From NCBI GenBank assembly GCA_003167555.1, contig PMSN01000009.1:124001-188000 (forward strand): a DNA stretch of 64,000 nt, given 5' to 3'. A program made the position numbers and the translations under genes. The notes beneath the pieces are model-generated. The model was not told the DNA's origin and ran no database searches. It worked only from the letters and a program-made list of their open reading frames with translations. The DNA is from Spartobacteria bacterium (lineage in GTDB: Bacteria > Verrucomicrobiota > Verrucomicrobiia > Chthoniobacterales > UBA10450). Each line of letters opens with the position of its first letter. Positions within the stretch are counted from its first letter, which is position 1. Below, one piece after another: positions 8,336 to 20,943 of the stretch.

Positions 8336-8339
<4 letters not shown>
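7908..8339 (-). CDS. Exported protein of unknown function
   Basis: A 143-residue protein with a clear signal peptide (MKRLLAILFSVIVVAGVPLRAETD). The mature part is beta-rich and resembles the C-terminal pre-peptidase style domain: 'LYAGNQYWFSAAANSKAKKIAVDLYDETGRPL...GFSPSSSGQYFVSVSLLEG'. That resemblance is by eye. The neighbour genes on both sides overlap or nearly overlap it, and all three products are exported. Confidence 0.72.
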
Positions 8340-10534
<2,195 letters not shown>

Positions 10535-10535
<1 letters not shown>

Positions 10536-10885
10536 TGGATCATCCCGGCTACGGCGATTTTCGCGCGCGACGTGAAGCCACGGTCTGGCAGCGTCTCAAC
10601 ACCATCCTGCGCTTCTTTCTCGTCATCGCGACTGTGCTCGTCATCGTCAGTCTCTTTCTGCCGCCCTACAAAAAACTGACGCAGAGCCGGAGCGAGATCG
10701 AGAATTTGCAGACGCAGGTGAACGAGCAAAAGACGTTGCTCGCGCGCCAGACCCGCGAGGTGAATCTCCTCAAGACCGACCCGACATATCTGGAAACGCT
10801 CGCGCGCGATCGCCTTGATTTGATGAAGGACGGCGAAACAGTTTTCCGCCTCGAGCCGGCGCCCGCGCCGAAGCGGAAACCTTAG
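10535..10885 (+). CDS. FtsB/DivIC-type septum formation initiator protein
   Basis: A 116-residue bitopic membrane protein: short cytoplasmic head, one membrane helix (FFLVIATVLVIVSLFLPPY), then a coiled coil (SRSEIENLQTQVNEQKTLLARQTREVNLLKTDPTYLETLARDRLDLMKDGE). The closing 'DP.yle.lARe.l.l..pGE.vf' block is the FtsB/DivIC mark. It bridges divisome proteins during septation. Its GTG start overlaps the enolase stop, the same eno-divIC order found in many bacteria. Confidence 0.9.
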
Positions 10886-10963
10886 TCATCCCGAGCGAAG
10901 TCGAGGGGGCCCGTGGAGCGTCGCTCGACTTGCCACGGGGTCCCTCGACTCCGCTCGGGATGA
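10886..10963. repeat. Inverted repeat with TCATCCCGAGCG arms
   Basis: The left arm begins TCATCCCGAGCGAAGTCGAG directly after the divIC stop, and the right arm closes with CCCTCGACTCCGCTCGGGATGA. An inner pair (CCCGTGG / CCACGGG) continues the stem. This is a long imperfect palindrome of the type scattered between genes in many soil bacteria. Here it could terminate the eno-divIC transcript ahead of prfB. Confidence 0.8.
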
Positions 10964-11006
10964 CGAAAGCAACTGGCGCGCAACTGCCTCATCGTTATCT
11001 TCCCGC

Positions 11007-12150
11007 ATGGCTACGGAAGTTCCGGTGATCGATGCAGAAGCTCTCCAGTCGCGCGTGCGCGCGTTGCGGAGGTTTCTTTGACGTCCCGAAGCTAGAGAGC
11101 CAGCTCGCCGCGCTCGAAGAGCGAATGAGCAGCACGGATTTTTGGTCGAATCGGGAACGCGCCCAGGCCGATGTCGAGGAAGTGTCGCGCATCCGTTCCT
11201 TGCTAAACCCGCTCCGCGAACTCGAGCGCGCGCAGGAAGATTTCGAAGCGCTCCGGCAGCTCGCTGCGGAAGAACCAGACTCCGCACAACGTGCGCAGGC
11301 GGAAAAAGACGTCGCGACAGAATACGCCAAGCTCCTTCACCAACTCGAAGAATTCGAACTGCGCCAGTTTCTTTCCGGCGAAAACGATCGCGCGAACGCT
11401 TTTCTCACGATTCACTCCGGCGCAGGCGGCACGGAGTCGTGCGACTGGGCCGACATGCTTCTGCGAATGTATCAACGCTGGATCGAGCGCAGCGGTTTCA
11501 CTTCGCAAACGATCGACGTGCAGGTCGGCGAAGAAGTGGGAATCAAATCGACGACGTTGCTCGTGCAAGGCGAATACGCTTACGGCTATCTCAACACGGA
11601 GCGCGGCGTGCATCGGCTCGTGCGCATCTCGCCCTTCGACGCGAACAAGCGCCGGCACACGTCATTCGCCAGCGTGGACGTTGTACCGGAAATCGCCGAT
11701 TCCACCCCCATCGAGATCAATCCGGCCGACATCGAGGTCGACACTTTTCGCGCCGGCGGCAAAGGCGGCCAGAACGTGAACAAAGTCGAAACCGCCGTGC
11801 GCATCGTGCACAAGCCGACTGGCATTGTGGTCGCGTGTCAGGCCGAGCGAAGCCAGGGACGCAATCGCGAGCTGGCGATCAAAATGTTGAAAGCGAAACT
11901 CTACGAAATCGAGCAGGACAAGAAACGCGCGGAGATCGATCGGCAGTACGGCGAGAAAGGCGACGTGGCATGGGGCAGCCAGATTCGCTCGTATGTTTTT
12001 CAACCTTACCAGATGGTGAAAGATCACCGGACCGGCGCTGAGACGAGCGACGTGCAGGCAGTGATGGACGGCGCGATCGATCTTTTCATCCAGGCGAAAT
12101 TGCGCGGGCAGAAAGCGAAGAAGGGCGACGCGAGCGAGGACGACGTTTAA
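11007..12150 (+). CDS. prfB: Peptide chain release factor 2, expressed by programmed +1 frameshift
   Basis: It recognises UGA and UAA stop codons and triggers peptide release. The gene has two frames. Frame one runs from ATG 11007 for 24 codons ([19 protein letters not shown]...) to an in-frame TGA at 11079-11081. The ribosome must skip T11079 and read GAC, continuing to 12150 for a protein of about 380 residues. Landmarks after the shift are the stop-codon reading motif region ([17 protein letters not shown]) and the hydrolysis motif [10 protein letters not shown]. The shift makes output depend on RF2 level, since poor UGA reading favours the shift. Its stop overlaps the convergent sprT stop through a shared TTAA. 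Confidence 0.96.
11068..11082 (+). promoter_or_regulatory. prfB programmed +1 frameshift site
   Basis: The sequence GGAGGTTTCTTTGAC contains a Shine-Dalgarno-like GGAGG, one spacer codon (TTT), the slippery CTT and the in-frame stop TGA followed by C. That is the same order and spacing as the classical bacterial RF2 autoregulation site (SD, one codon, CTT TGA C). Upstream and downstream frames both encode RF2 sequence, which confirms the shift. Confidence 0.95.
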
Positions 12151-12713
12151 GGCTCGGGCTCGACCAACCGCAGCTGCGCGCGGCGATAAAATTTTCCGCG
12201 GTTGAATTTCCGGCAGCATTCCAGACACGCGATCGCGCGTTTAATCCGATGGACTCGCGGAAAATCTTTTCCGCACCGCGGACACCGATAAAGAAATCGA
12301 CGCGTCCGCCGTTGAATCGGAAATGGCAGCGTGTGACATCTCGATTCATCGCCGATGCCGAGATCGCGGCAGGCCTTGCGCCATTCGGTTCCGTGCGGCG
12401 GGACACGCCGGCGGCCGGCGCGGAATTGCGCAAGAAGATGGGCCAGCTCGTGCCGCAGCGTGCGATCGATTTCGAGCGCGTCGTGTTCGCGCAAACGCGG
12501 ATTCAATGAGACGAGCTTTCGACGAAAATCAGCACGGCCGGCGGCGCTGAAAAGCCGCGCGTTCCATTCCACGTGGATGGCGCGCGCCAGCTCCGTGGCG
12601 TCGAGTTGTTGCAACATCTCGCGCGCTTTTGCTTCGAGTGCGAAATCGCGCCCGAGCACCACGAGCGACGGCCCGGTTGGCAAACTAAGATCGAGCTGCT
12701 CAAACAACGGCAT
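12147..12713 (-). CDS. SprT-like zinc protein
   Basis: A 188-residue protein with the SprT/Spartan-type metallopeptidase motif His88-Glu89-x-x-His92 in [13 protein letters not shown], a following conserved His in [15 protein letters not shown], and a C-terminal four-cysteine zinc ribbon ([10 protein letters not shown] ... CLECCRKF). Bacterial SprT members are cytoplasmic and poorly studied; the eukaryotic relative cleaves DNA-protein crosslinks. It overlaps the end of the cysteine desulfurase gene by 14 bp, so the two are co-transcribed. Confidence 0.87.
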   Translation of the reverse strand: MPLFEQLDLSLPTGPSLVVLGRDFALEAKAREMLQQLDATELARAIHVEWNARLFSAAGRADFRRKLVSLNPRLREHDALEIDRTLRHELAHLLAQFRAGRRRVPPHGTEWRKACRDLGIGDESRCHTLPFPIQRRTRRFLYRCPRCGKDFPRVHRIKRAIACLECCRKFNRGKFYRRAQLRLVEPEP

Positions 12714-13866
12714 AGGCGTGGCTCGATTGCGTCTCGCGGAGGCGATTCATGACGCGCGCGATGATTTCTCCGGCGCGCTCGATTTCTTCTTTGGTCGTCC
12801 CCTGCCCCAAGGAAAAACGAACCGCCGAACTGGCGAGACGTTCCGGCAATCCCATCGCGAGAAGCACGTGTGAAGCGACAACCGATCCCACCATGCACGC
12901 CGAACCACTCGACGCGCAGACGCCTTCGAGATCGAGCGCCATCAGGATCGTTTCCGAACTCAGTCCGTCGAAACTGACGTTGAGTGTGTTCGCGAGGCGG
13001 CGCGTCGCATCGCCGTTTTGCGTGGCCGCGGGAAAAGCCTCGACGACGCGCTCCCACAAATGGTCGCGTAACGCGCCCTGGCGCTCCTGTTCCGGCGCGC
13101 GCTCGCGCAACGTCCATTCCGCGGCCGCGGCCATTCCCACGATCGCGGGCACGTTTTCAGTTCCAGGCCGGCGCTGATTTTCGTGCGCCCCGCCAAATTG
13201 CACAGCCTCGATCGGCAAACCCGCGCGGAGATAAAGCAGGCCCGCTCCTTTCGGCCCATAAAATTTGTGCGCGGCGAAACTTGCGGCAGCCAGGCCGCTT
13301 TCCGCCAGGTTGGTTTCCAGTTTCCCAAATGATTGCACCATGTCGCTATGCAACAAAACGCCGCGCTCTTGGCAGACTCGCGCCAGCTCTTCCATCGGCT
13401 GGAGCACGCCGGTCTCGTTGTTCGCGGTCATGATGGAAACGAGCGTGGTGTCATCGCGAATCGCGCGCGCGAGTTCATCCGGATCGACCAGACCGCGTTC
13501 ATCCACCGGGAGAATCGTGACCTCGAAGCGCTCGCGTTTCCCCAAATGTTCGAAGGCGTGCAGGACCGCGTGATGTTCCGTGCTCGCGCAAATCAAATGA
13601 CGGCCGCGTTCGGCGTGCGCATGAGCAAGACCGAGCACGGCGAGATTGTTCGATTCCGTCCCGCCGCTCGTGAAAATCAGCTCGTGCGGTTTCACGCCGA
13701 GCAGGTGTGCGAGCCGATCGCGCGCATCATCCACTCCGGCACGCGCTTCGCGTCCGGCCGCATGAATGCTCGATGGGTTCCCATAATCCCGCTCCAGAAA
13801 CGGCCGCATCGCTTCCAGCGCCGGCGCGCAGAGCGGCGTCGTCGCGTTATGATCCAGGTAAATCAT
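12700..13866 (-). CDS. Cysteine desulfurase (NifS/IscS type)
   Basis: A pyridoxal-phosphate enzyme that takes sulfur from cysteine to a persulfide for Fe-S clusters and thio-modified tRNA. 388 residues. MIYLDHNATTPLCAPALEAM is the standard start. The PLP lysine is near residue 200 in FAAHKFYGPKGAG, and the persulfide cysteine is near residue 325 in CASSGSACMVGS. It lies 11 bp after the serine acetyltransferase gene: cysteine supply and use are side by side. No iscU or sufC is next to it; an A-type carrier is at 62.9 kb. Confidence 0.95.
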   Translation of the reverse strand: MIYLDHNATTPLCAPALEAMRPFLERDYGNPSSIHAAGREARAGVDDARDRLAHLLGVKPHELIFTSGGTESNNLAVLGLAHAHAERGRHLICASTEHHAVLHAFEHLGKRERFEVTILPVDERGLVDPDELARAIRDDTTLVSIMTANNETGVLQPMEELARVCQERGVLLHSDMVQSFGKLETNLAESGLAAASFAAHKFYGPKGAGLLYLRAGLPIEAVQFGGAHENQRRPGTENVPAIVGMAAAAEWTLRERAPEQERQGALRDHLWERVVEAFPAATQNGDATRRLANTLNVSFDGLSSETILMALDLEGVCASSGSACMVGSVVASHVLLAMGLPERLASSAVRFSLGQGTTKEEIERAGEIIARVMNRLRETQSSHAYAVV

Positions 13867-13877
13867 TCCGGTTCTCT

Positions 13878-14789
13878 CTACGCGGTGAAATCGCTCGCGC
13901 CGGCGCGACGCTTCGGGACGATTTGGAGCTGCTTCTCCTCGTAATAAACGAGCGAATCTGGCGGCACGCTGTGAATCAGGAACACATTTCCGCCAATCGT
14001 GCTGCGGGCACCAATCACGGTTTCCCCGCCGAGGACGGTTGAGTTGGGATAGATCGTCACGTCGTCTTCCAGGGTCGGATGACGTTTCCCGCCTTTTATG
14101 ATTTTGCCATGCTCATCTTTTTGAAAACTGCGCGCTCCCAAGGTCACGGCGTGATACAATTTCACTCGCGAACCGATCTCGCAGGTTTCGCCCACCACCA
14201 CGCCGGTCCCGTGATCGATGAAAAAATGCGGGCCGATCCTGGCGCCCGGATGAATATCGATGCCGGTGCGGGTATGGGCCCATTCGGTCATGAGCCGCGG
14301 AATCAGCGGCACCTTTTTTTCGTAGAGAAGATGGGCCATGCGCTGGATCGCGATCGCTTCCGTGGCTGGGTAGGCGACAATCACTTCTTCGTAACTGGTG
14401 GCCGCTGGATCGCCTTCGTAGGCCGCGTCGACATCAGTCCAGAGTACCTGGCGCAAACGTCCGAGCTGCGACATGAACCAAGTGAGGACCTGGTCCGCCT
14501 TTGCATCCGCCGCGTCGCGGTCGAGCTGGTTAAAGCTCTTGGCAATCTCCGGTTTCATTCGCAGATGCAGGCTCTTGATTCGGCTGCGGGTCACAGCCGG
14601 CAGATCGCTCGAATCGGCCAGCGCTGCCCCGTGAAATCCGGGAAACATCAGGCTCATCAAATCGACACAAGCCGATTCGATCGCCGGTCGCGAAGGCAAC
14701 ATGGCCGCGGCGGCGAGGTAATTGATTCCGCCGCTCTCCTCGTAGGTGCGAAGAAGTTCATCGGCTGCGTCATTCACCGGCGGTTCCAT
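13878..14789 (-). CDS. cysE: Serine O-acetyltransferase
   Basis: It makes O-acetylserine, the precursor of cysteine. From ATG 14789 it has 303 residues: an N-terminal helical domain, then left-handed beta-helix hexapeptide repeats (TGIDIHPGARIGPHFFIDHGTGVVVGET...). The active-site motif is FFIDHGTGVVVGETCEIG, and the acetyl-CoA region is GGKRHPTLEDDVTIY. This longer type with an extended N-terminal domain matches the EpsC/plant-like SAT group. The longer frame to 14909 runs through an inverted repeat (MVGRDSVEP...) and is not credible as coding. First gene of cysE-nifS-sprT. Confidence 0.93.
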   Translation of the reverse strand: MEPPVNDAADELLRTYEESGGINYLAAAAMLPSRPAIESACVDLMSLMFPGFHGAALADSSDLPAVTRSRIKSLHLRMKPEIAKSFNQLDRDAADAKADQVLTWFMSQLGRLRQVLWTDVDAAYEGDPAATSYEEVIVAYPATEAIAIQRMAHLLYEKKVPLIPRLMTEWAHTRTGIDIHPGARIGPHFFIDHGTGVVVGETCEIGSRVKLYHAVTLGARSFQKDEHGKIIKGGKRHPTLEDDVTIYPNSTVLGGETVIGARSTIGGNVFLIHSVPPDSLVYYEEKQLQIVPKRRAGASDFTA

Positions 14790-14882
14790 CGCACAAACTA
14801 TGCGACGGCTGCGAACGCAAGGGAAACGGAAAGTCGCGTGCGGGCATGTTCGAGATGGAATGGGGTAGCGGTTTTCCCCGGC

Positions 14883-14947
14883 CGGCTCGACCGAGTCTCG
14901 CCCTACCACGTGACATCTTTTTGGTAAGGCGAGACTCGGTCGAGCCG
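14883..14947. repeat. Inverted repeat, CGGCTCGAC / GTCGAGCCG family, copy 1
   Basis: Arms at 14883-14908 and 14922-14947 are complementary over 26 bases with one mismatch (CGGCTCGACCGAGTCTCGCC and its complement). The loop is 13 bases. Two more copies occur at 42118-42196 and 60935-60994. This one lies in the divergent spacer upstream of cysE, unlike the others, which sit between convergent genes. Confidence 0.9.
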
Positions 14948-14996
14948 CTGTGGATACCGGCCGCGATTTTTCTCGGCGGCGCGCGTTTGGTCTTGT

Positions 14997-15377
14997 ATGT
15001 CAGCGCGCATGAAATTCCTGCGCACGCTCCATCTTTTTCTCGGCTGTTTGTTCGCGCCGATGCTGATCTTTTTCGCGGTGACAGGCTCGTGGCAGTTATT
15101 CAATTGGCACGAGTCAAAGAAGGACAAGACCTACATCGCGCCGCCCGCACTGGCCGCGCTTTCCTTCGTGCATAAGGACGCGCACGTTCCCGGCACGCCG
15201 GGACGGCAGCCGACGCCGCTCCGCTATTTCATGCTCGCCGCCGCCGCAGGATTGGTGGGGACGGCTCTGATCGGAATTGTGATGGCGTACAAGTTCAGCC
15301 GGCAGCCGGTCGTCGCCACGGTTTGTTTGCTCGCGGGAATTGCGCTGCCGGGATTGCTGCTCTGGATTTACAGGTAG
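14997..15377 (+). CDS. Small membrane protein, PepSY-associated-TM-like
   Basis: 126 residues with about three membrane helices: LHLFLGCLFAPMLIFFAVTGSWQLF, FMLAAAAGLVGTALIGIVMAY, and VATVCLLAGIALPGLLLWI. The first helix with 'H...G....p.l.f...TG' resembles the start of PepSY-associated membrane proteins, which are much longer, so this may be a reduced or unrelated member. An inner ATG at 15009 (MKFLRTLH) is an equally possible start. Function unknown. Confidence 0.68.
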   Translation: MSARMKFLRTLHLFLGCLFAPMLIFFAVTGSWQLFNWHESKKDKTYIAPPALAALSFVHKDAHVPGTPGRQPTPLRYFMLAAAAGLVGTALIGIVMAYKFSRQPVVATVCLLAGIALPGLLLWIYR

Positions 15378-15393
15378 GGCGAGATTTTCCGCT

Positions 15394-15530
15394 GGGGAGC
15401 GCAGGCTGCCAGCCTGCGGTTCGTGGCAGCTTGCCACGAACATCCGCGGGAACGCGGAGTGAACATTCGCCACCAGAAGATCCGCCCGGCAAGCTGCCGG
15501 GCGGGACAGGCTGGCAGCCTGTGCTCCCCA
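15394..15530. repeat. Compound inverted repeat with nested hairpins
   Basis: The outer arms are TGGGGAGCGCAGGCTGCCAG at 15394 and its near-complement ending at 15530 (CTGGCAGCCTGTGCTCCCCA). Inside lie further hairpins: TTCGTGGCAGC/GCTTGCCACGAA near 15420-15441 and CCCGGCAAGCTGCCGGG near 15484-15501. The 137-bp element fills most of the gap between the small membrane protein and glgB. It is a candidate REP/MITE-like repeat; it encodes no protein. Confidence 0.85.
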
Positions 15531-15588
15531 AGGCTCGAAAATCCGCGCACGACATTCTTAGGAGACGCCCTAAATTACTGACTCGCGC

Positions 15589-17805
<2,217 letters not shown>

Positions 17806-17891
17806 AAACCGCCGTTCCTTGATGGACCCACTTCATTCTGCTTGACCCGCGGCACTGGCATTCGCCATCCTCCTGCCCTGCTCAACTTCTC

Positions 17892-18608
17892 ATGAAACGA
17901 AACTCATCCCCTGCCTTCACCCTCATCGAACTGCTGGTGGTGATCGCGATCATCGCCGTCCTCGCGAGCATCGCCGTGCCTGTCTTCAGCACCGTGCAAG
18001 AGCGTGGCGCCCAGACAAAAGATTTGTCGAACGCCAAGCAAATCGCGCTCGCTTGCAAACTGTATGCGGCGGACAACGACGGGAAGTATCCGGACAAAGA
18101 TGGAACTGTCGATCCGCCGGTTGCGCTCACCAGCGCCGATACGTCCAACAAAGCTCTCGCCCTTCTGGTTCCCCTATATCTACCCGCCGAGAAATTGTTT
18201 TACCTTGGTAAGTCGGCATGGTCGCCAAAGGTTCCGGACGAAAACATGACGCTTCCAGCCGATCGTTGCGAAGCCTCGACAAACAATTTCGCCTACGAAC
18301 TGGGGATGACGGAAACTTCCAACCCAAGCTTCCCACTGATCGCAGACGCTCCTAACACCGGCGGAACAAGCGCTGTCTACAAAACAGATCAAACGGTGAA
18401 GGGCGGAGTCTGGAAGGGAAGAAAAGCAATCGTCATTCGCTGCGACCAAAGCGGAACAGTCGAAACCTGCAAAGTTGATACCACAGCAGGGACTTCCACG
18501 GTTGTAGGCCCCACCGGAGGAACTACGCAGACGGACATTTTTGCGGCGAACGGGGCCACCTGGATTTCAGCCACGGGCAACTCGTTGCTGCTCCCAAACA
18601 CTCCGTAA
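17892..18608 (+). CDS. Type II-secretion-like pseudopilin (prepilin N-terminal methylation)
   Basis: 238 residues. The type III leader and helix are classic: PAFTLIELLVVIAIIAVLASIAVPVF, with Glu5 after the cleavage point and an unusual Ala rather than Gly before Phe1, a form common in this phylum and in Planctomycetes. The 'QERGAQTKDLSNAKQIALACKLYAADNDGKYP' section is the usual pseudopilin stalk. It pairs with the next gene, 16 bp away. Pilus ATPases of the PilT class are at 31-34 kb; no secretion ATPase or secretin is in the window. Confidence 0.9.
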   Translation: MKRNSSPAFTLIELLVVIAIIAVLASIAVPVFSTVQERGAQTKDLSNAKQIALACKLYAADNDGKYPDKDGTVDPPVALTSADTSNKALALLVPLYLPAEKLFYLGKSAWSPKVPDENMTLPADRCEASTNNFAYELGMTETSNPSFPLIADAPNTGGTSAVYKTDQTVKGGVWKGRKAIVIRCDQSGTVETCKVDTTAGTSTVVGPTGGTTQTDIFAANGATWISATGNSLLLPNTP

Positions 18609-18624
18609 TTTTTTTCCTCACGCG

Positions 18625-19320
18625 TTGAGACCGCGCCTTCCGAGGAATTCCTCCGCTGCTTTTACATCCACGGAACTCGTGGTTGTGATTTTGATCGCGG
18701 CCGTTGTCCTGGTGCTGGCCTGGCCGGCGCTCAAGGATGCGCGCAACAAACGGCAGATGACCCGCACGATGAACAATACGCGGGAACTCTACCTGGCCGG
18801 ATTCCACATGGCCACGGACGGAGCGGCCAGCAAGCACGTGAATTATAAGTGGCCGGGCGATTATACTGTGGGCGTCGCCACGCTGGCCGACTATTCCAGC
18901 AAACTCGTCCAAAATGGTTATCTGAAACCGGACGACGTGGAGAGAATCCTGAGTGCGCCCGGCGCAAACTGCTCGGTCAAGACTTCCGAGAGCATGCCGG
19001 TCGCAGTGTCGTTGAGCGGCAGAAGCGCTCTCAAAATTTACAAAATCAAGAGCACGGATCCTTCCACCGCAATTTTCGCCGCGAGCACGAACTATGTTTA
19101 CGACACCGATCTCGCTGCCACGGCCGCTCCCTTCGGCGACAAGGGTTTTGTGATCATGCGGAAAGGCGGCGACGCCGGCGTTTACAAGAAGAACCAGGCG
19201 ACGACTGCGGGTTGGGCAAATGCCGCCGAATTTCAAGCCAAGATTGGCAGACTTCCCAGTGCGACGGACGGCAGCGTCGCCGCGGGCGACGACGGGAGCG
19301 TCCTGGTTGCTCCCCAGTAG
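18625..19320 (+). CDS. Second pseudopilin-like protein, TTG start
   Basis: 231 residues from TTG 18625, 16 bp after the first pseudopilin. The signal is SAAFTSTELVVVILIAAVVLVLAWPALKDARNKRQM: again Ala before Phe1 and Glu5, but with a polar TST in place of TLI. The body has no family that I recognise beyond 'TMNNTRELYLAGFHMATDG', a pseudopilin-like stalk. The frame is open from 18541, but that would overlap the previous gene by 68 bp, so I prefer TTG. The two may form a minor pseudopilin pair. Confidence 0.8.
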   Translation: MRPRLPRNSSAAFTSTELVVVILIAAVVLVLAWPALKDARNKRQMTRTMNNTRELYLAGFHMATDGAASKHVNYKWPGDYTVGVATLADYSSKLVQNGYLKPDDVERILSAPGANCSVKTSESMPVAVSLSGRSALKIYKIKSTDPSTAIFAASTNYVYDTDLAATAAPFGDKGFVIMRKGGDAGVYKKNQATTAGWANAAEFQAKIGRLPSATDGSVAAGDDGSVLVAPQ

Positions 19321-19335
19321 AGCAATCCGCGCCAA

Positions 19336-19420
19336 GGTGGATCGAGCGCTCCGCCGCTCGATGATGCCAAACAAATGGCGTTGGGAAACAAACATCGCGC
19401 GACGGAGCGCACGATCCACC
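19336..19420. repeat. Inverted repeat with GGTGGATCGAGCGCTCCG arms
   Basis: Arms at 19336-19356 and 19400-19420 are complementary with two mismatches; an inner pair (ATGATGCCAAACA with TGTTTGTTTCCCAACGCCAT region) is weaker. It lies between the pseudopilin stop and the xseA stop, i.e. between convergent genes, so it could end both transcripts. Confidence 0.75.
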
Positions 19421-19461
19421 CCGCTGAAACGCACTTCGTCATCAAAAATACGGACGGAACG

Positions 19462-20823
19462 CTACGGCGTCACTTGCGATTCAAACTCGCCGTCCGCGAC
19501 GCGTGTTCTGATCTTCGCTTTCGGACGGACGGCCGCGACGGACTGGATCACCTTCCCTTCCAGATCGCTCGTGATGCTATAACCGCGCCGCAGCGTCGCT
19601 TCCGGACCGAGCACGCGCAAGATTCCGTCCACGCGATGGAAACGCTCGCGCGCAGTCTGCAAATATCGTGGGGCCTGCGCGGTGATGCGACGCTGGAGAT
19701 CGCTCCACTGATTCCGCCTCACGAGCAGTTCGCGCCGGGGATCGTGCGCCTTCAATGATTGCGCGTGTGTGGAAAGCGCGGCGCGCGAATCCACCACGAA
19801 CTGCTTCAGCCGCCGCAAGAGAGAGTCCGACGTGAGGTCGAGGCGCTGCTGCGCGTCGCGCATCCGCTGCATCAGCTCACGCGCGAGCGTCCGCTCGGAG
19901 AGAAAGCGCAGCCGCGTCTGGTTCTGCTGGAGAAAATTGCGCAAATATTTTTGGAGACAGTTCGCCAGGTCATTCACGCGTCGCCCCAGCTCTGCCGAAT
20001 CGGAGACGATTAATTCCGCCGCGGCGCTCGGCGTCGGCGCGCGCAGATCGGCCACGAAATCGGAGATGGTGAAATCGATCTCATGGCCCACCGCGCTCAC
20101 GACCGGAATCGCCGAATGGAAAATCGCACGCGCCACGATTTCCTCGTTGAACTCCCAGAGGTCCTCGATGCTCCCGCCCCCGCGCGCGATCACGATCACG
20201 TCGATCGGTTCCCAAAGCGGATTTGGCGCGGCGAGCTCGTTGAGCGCCGTCGCAATTTCCGCCGCGGCGCCGCTGCCTTGCACGCGCACCGGGCTGATGA
20301 GCACCTCGACATTCGGAGCGCGTCGCCGGAGCACATTCAGCATGTCGCGGATCGCGGCGCCGCTCGGCGAGGTGACGATGCCAATGCGTTTCGGAAACCG
20401 CGGCAGCGGACGCTTGCGCGCGGAATCGAAAAGACCTTCCGCTTCCAATTTTCGCTTGAGCGCTTCGAACTTCGCCTGGAGCAAGCCGGCTCCGCGCGTC
20501 TGCAAAATCTGGACGCTGAGCTGGTACTGTCCGCGCGCTTCGAACACGGAAACGTTGCCGTAAACCTGGACCTGCGCGCCATCGGCGATAGGCGGCGCGC
20601 CCGGCGGCAGAGTATTCCGGAAGATGACGCACGCGATCGCGGCCCGCTGATCTTTCAGGGTGAAATACTGATGGCCCGACGGATGCAGTTTGTAGTTGGA
20701 AACTTCACCCTGCACCCAGACCGCGCCGAATTTTGTCTCGAGTGTCGCGCGGATGGCGCGCGTCAATTCCGCGACCGTGAAGACCTTCGAGGTGCTCTGG
20801 AAAAAATCGGGCGTGACTTCCAT
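19462..20823 (-). CDS. xseA: Exodeoxyribonuclease VII large subunit
   Basis: It degrades single-stranded DNA to acid-soluble oligonucleotides together with XseB. 453 residues from MEVTPDFF at 20823. It has the N-terminal OB-fold (AVWVQGEVSNYKLHPSGHQYFTLKDQRAAIACVIFR), the catalytic region (IGIVTSPSGAAIRDMLNVLRRR, IARGGGSIEDLWEFNEE, SAVGHEIDFTISDFVADLRAPTPSAAAE) and a long coiled C-terminal part. The open frame reaches back to 20913 through a heptamer array, which is not real coding sequence. No xseB follows, which is unusual but not rare. Confidence 0.95.
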   Translation of the reverse strand: MEVTPDFFQSTSKVFTVAELTRAIRATLETKFGAVWVQGEVSNYKLHPSGHQYFTLKDQRAAIACVIFRNTLPPGAPPIADGAQVQVYGNVSVFEARGQYQLSVQILQTRGAGLLQAKFEALKRKLEAEGLFDSARKRPLPRFPKRIGIVTSPSGAAIRDMLNVLRRRAPNVEVLISPVRVQGSGAAAEIATALNELAAPNPLWEPIDVIVIARGGGSIEDLWEFNEEIVARAIFHSAIPVVSAVGHEIDFTISDFVADLRAPTPSAAAELIVSDSAELGRRVNDLANCLQKYLRNFLQQNQTRLRFLSERTLARELMQRMRDAQQRLDLTSDSLLRRLKQFVVDSRAALSTHAQSLKAHDPRRELLVRRNQWSDLQRRITAQAPRYLQTARERFHRVDGILRVLGPEATLRRGYSITSDLEGKVIQSVAAVRPKAKIRTRVADGEFESQVTP

Positions 20824-20830
20824 TCGAGCT

Positions 20831-20872
20831 AACGTCCAACGTCCAACGTCCAACGTCCAACGCTGAACGGAT
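20831..20872. repeat. AACGTCC heptamer array, upstream edge of xseA
   Basis: Four perfect AACGTCC units (20831-20858) and two diverged ones (AACGCTG, AACGGAT). Seven bases separate the array from the xseA ATG on the minus strand, so the repeat occupies the ribosome-binding region. Confidence 0.93.
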
Positions 20873-20874
20873 CC

Positions 20875-20943
20875 TGTAGCGGCGGTCTCAGACCGCCGAA
20901 CGATTTCACGCAACGGGCTCGGCGGTCAGAGACCGCCGCTACA
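20875..20943. repeat. Inverted repeat, TGTAGCGGCGGTC family, copy 1
   Basis: Arms at 20875-20899 and 20919-20943 pair nearly perfectly. Each arm is itself a hairpin (GGCGGTCTCAGACCGCC). The distal arm holds the stop codon of ruvB (TAG, 20939-20941 on the minus strand). A second copy is at 59794-59864. Confidence 0.92.

Noticed and set aside
14789-14909. N-terminal extension of cysE
   Set aside because: The extra codons are the translated inverted repeat (VGRDSVEP type) and are followed by a natural ATG at 14789.
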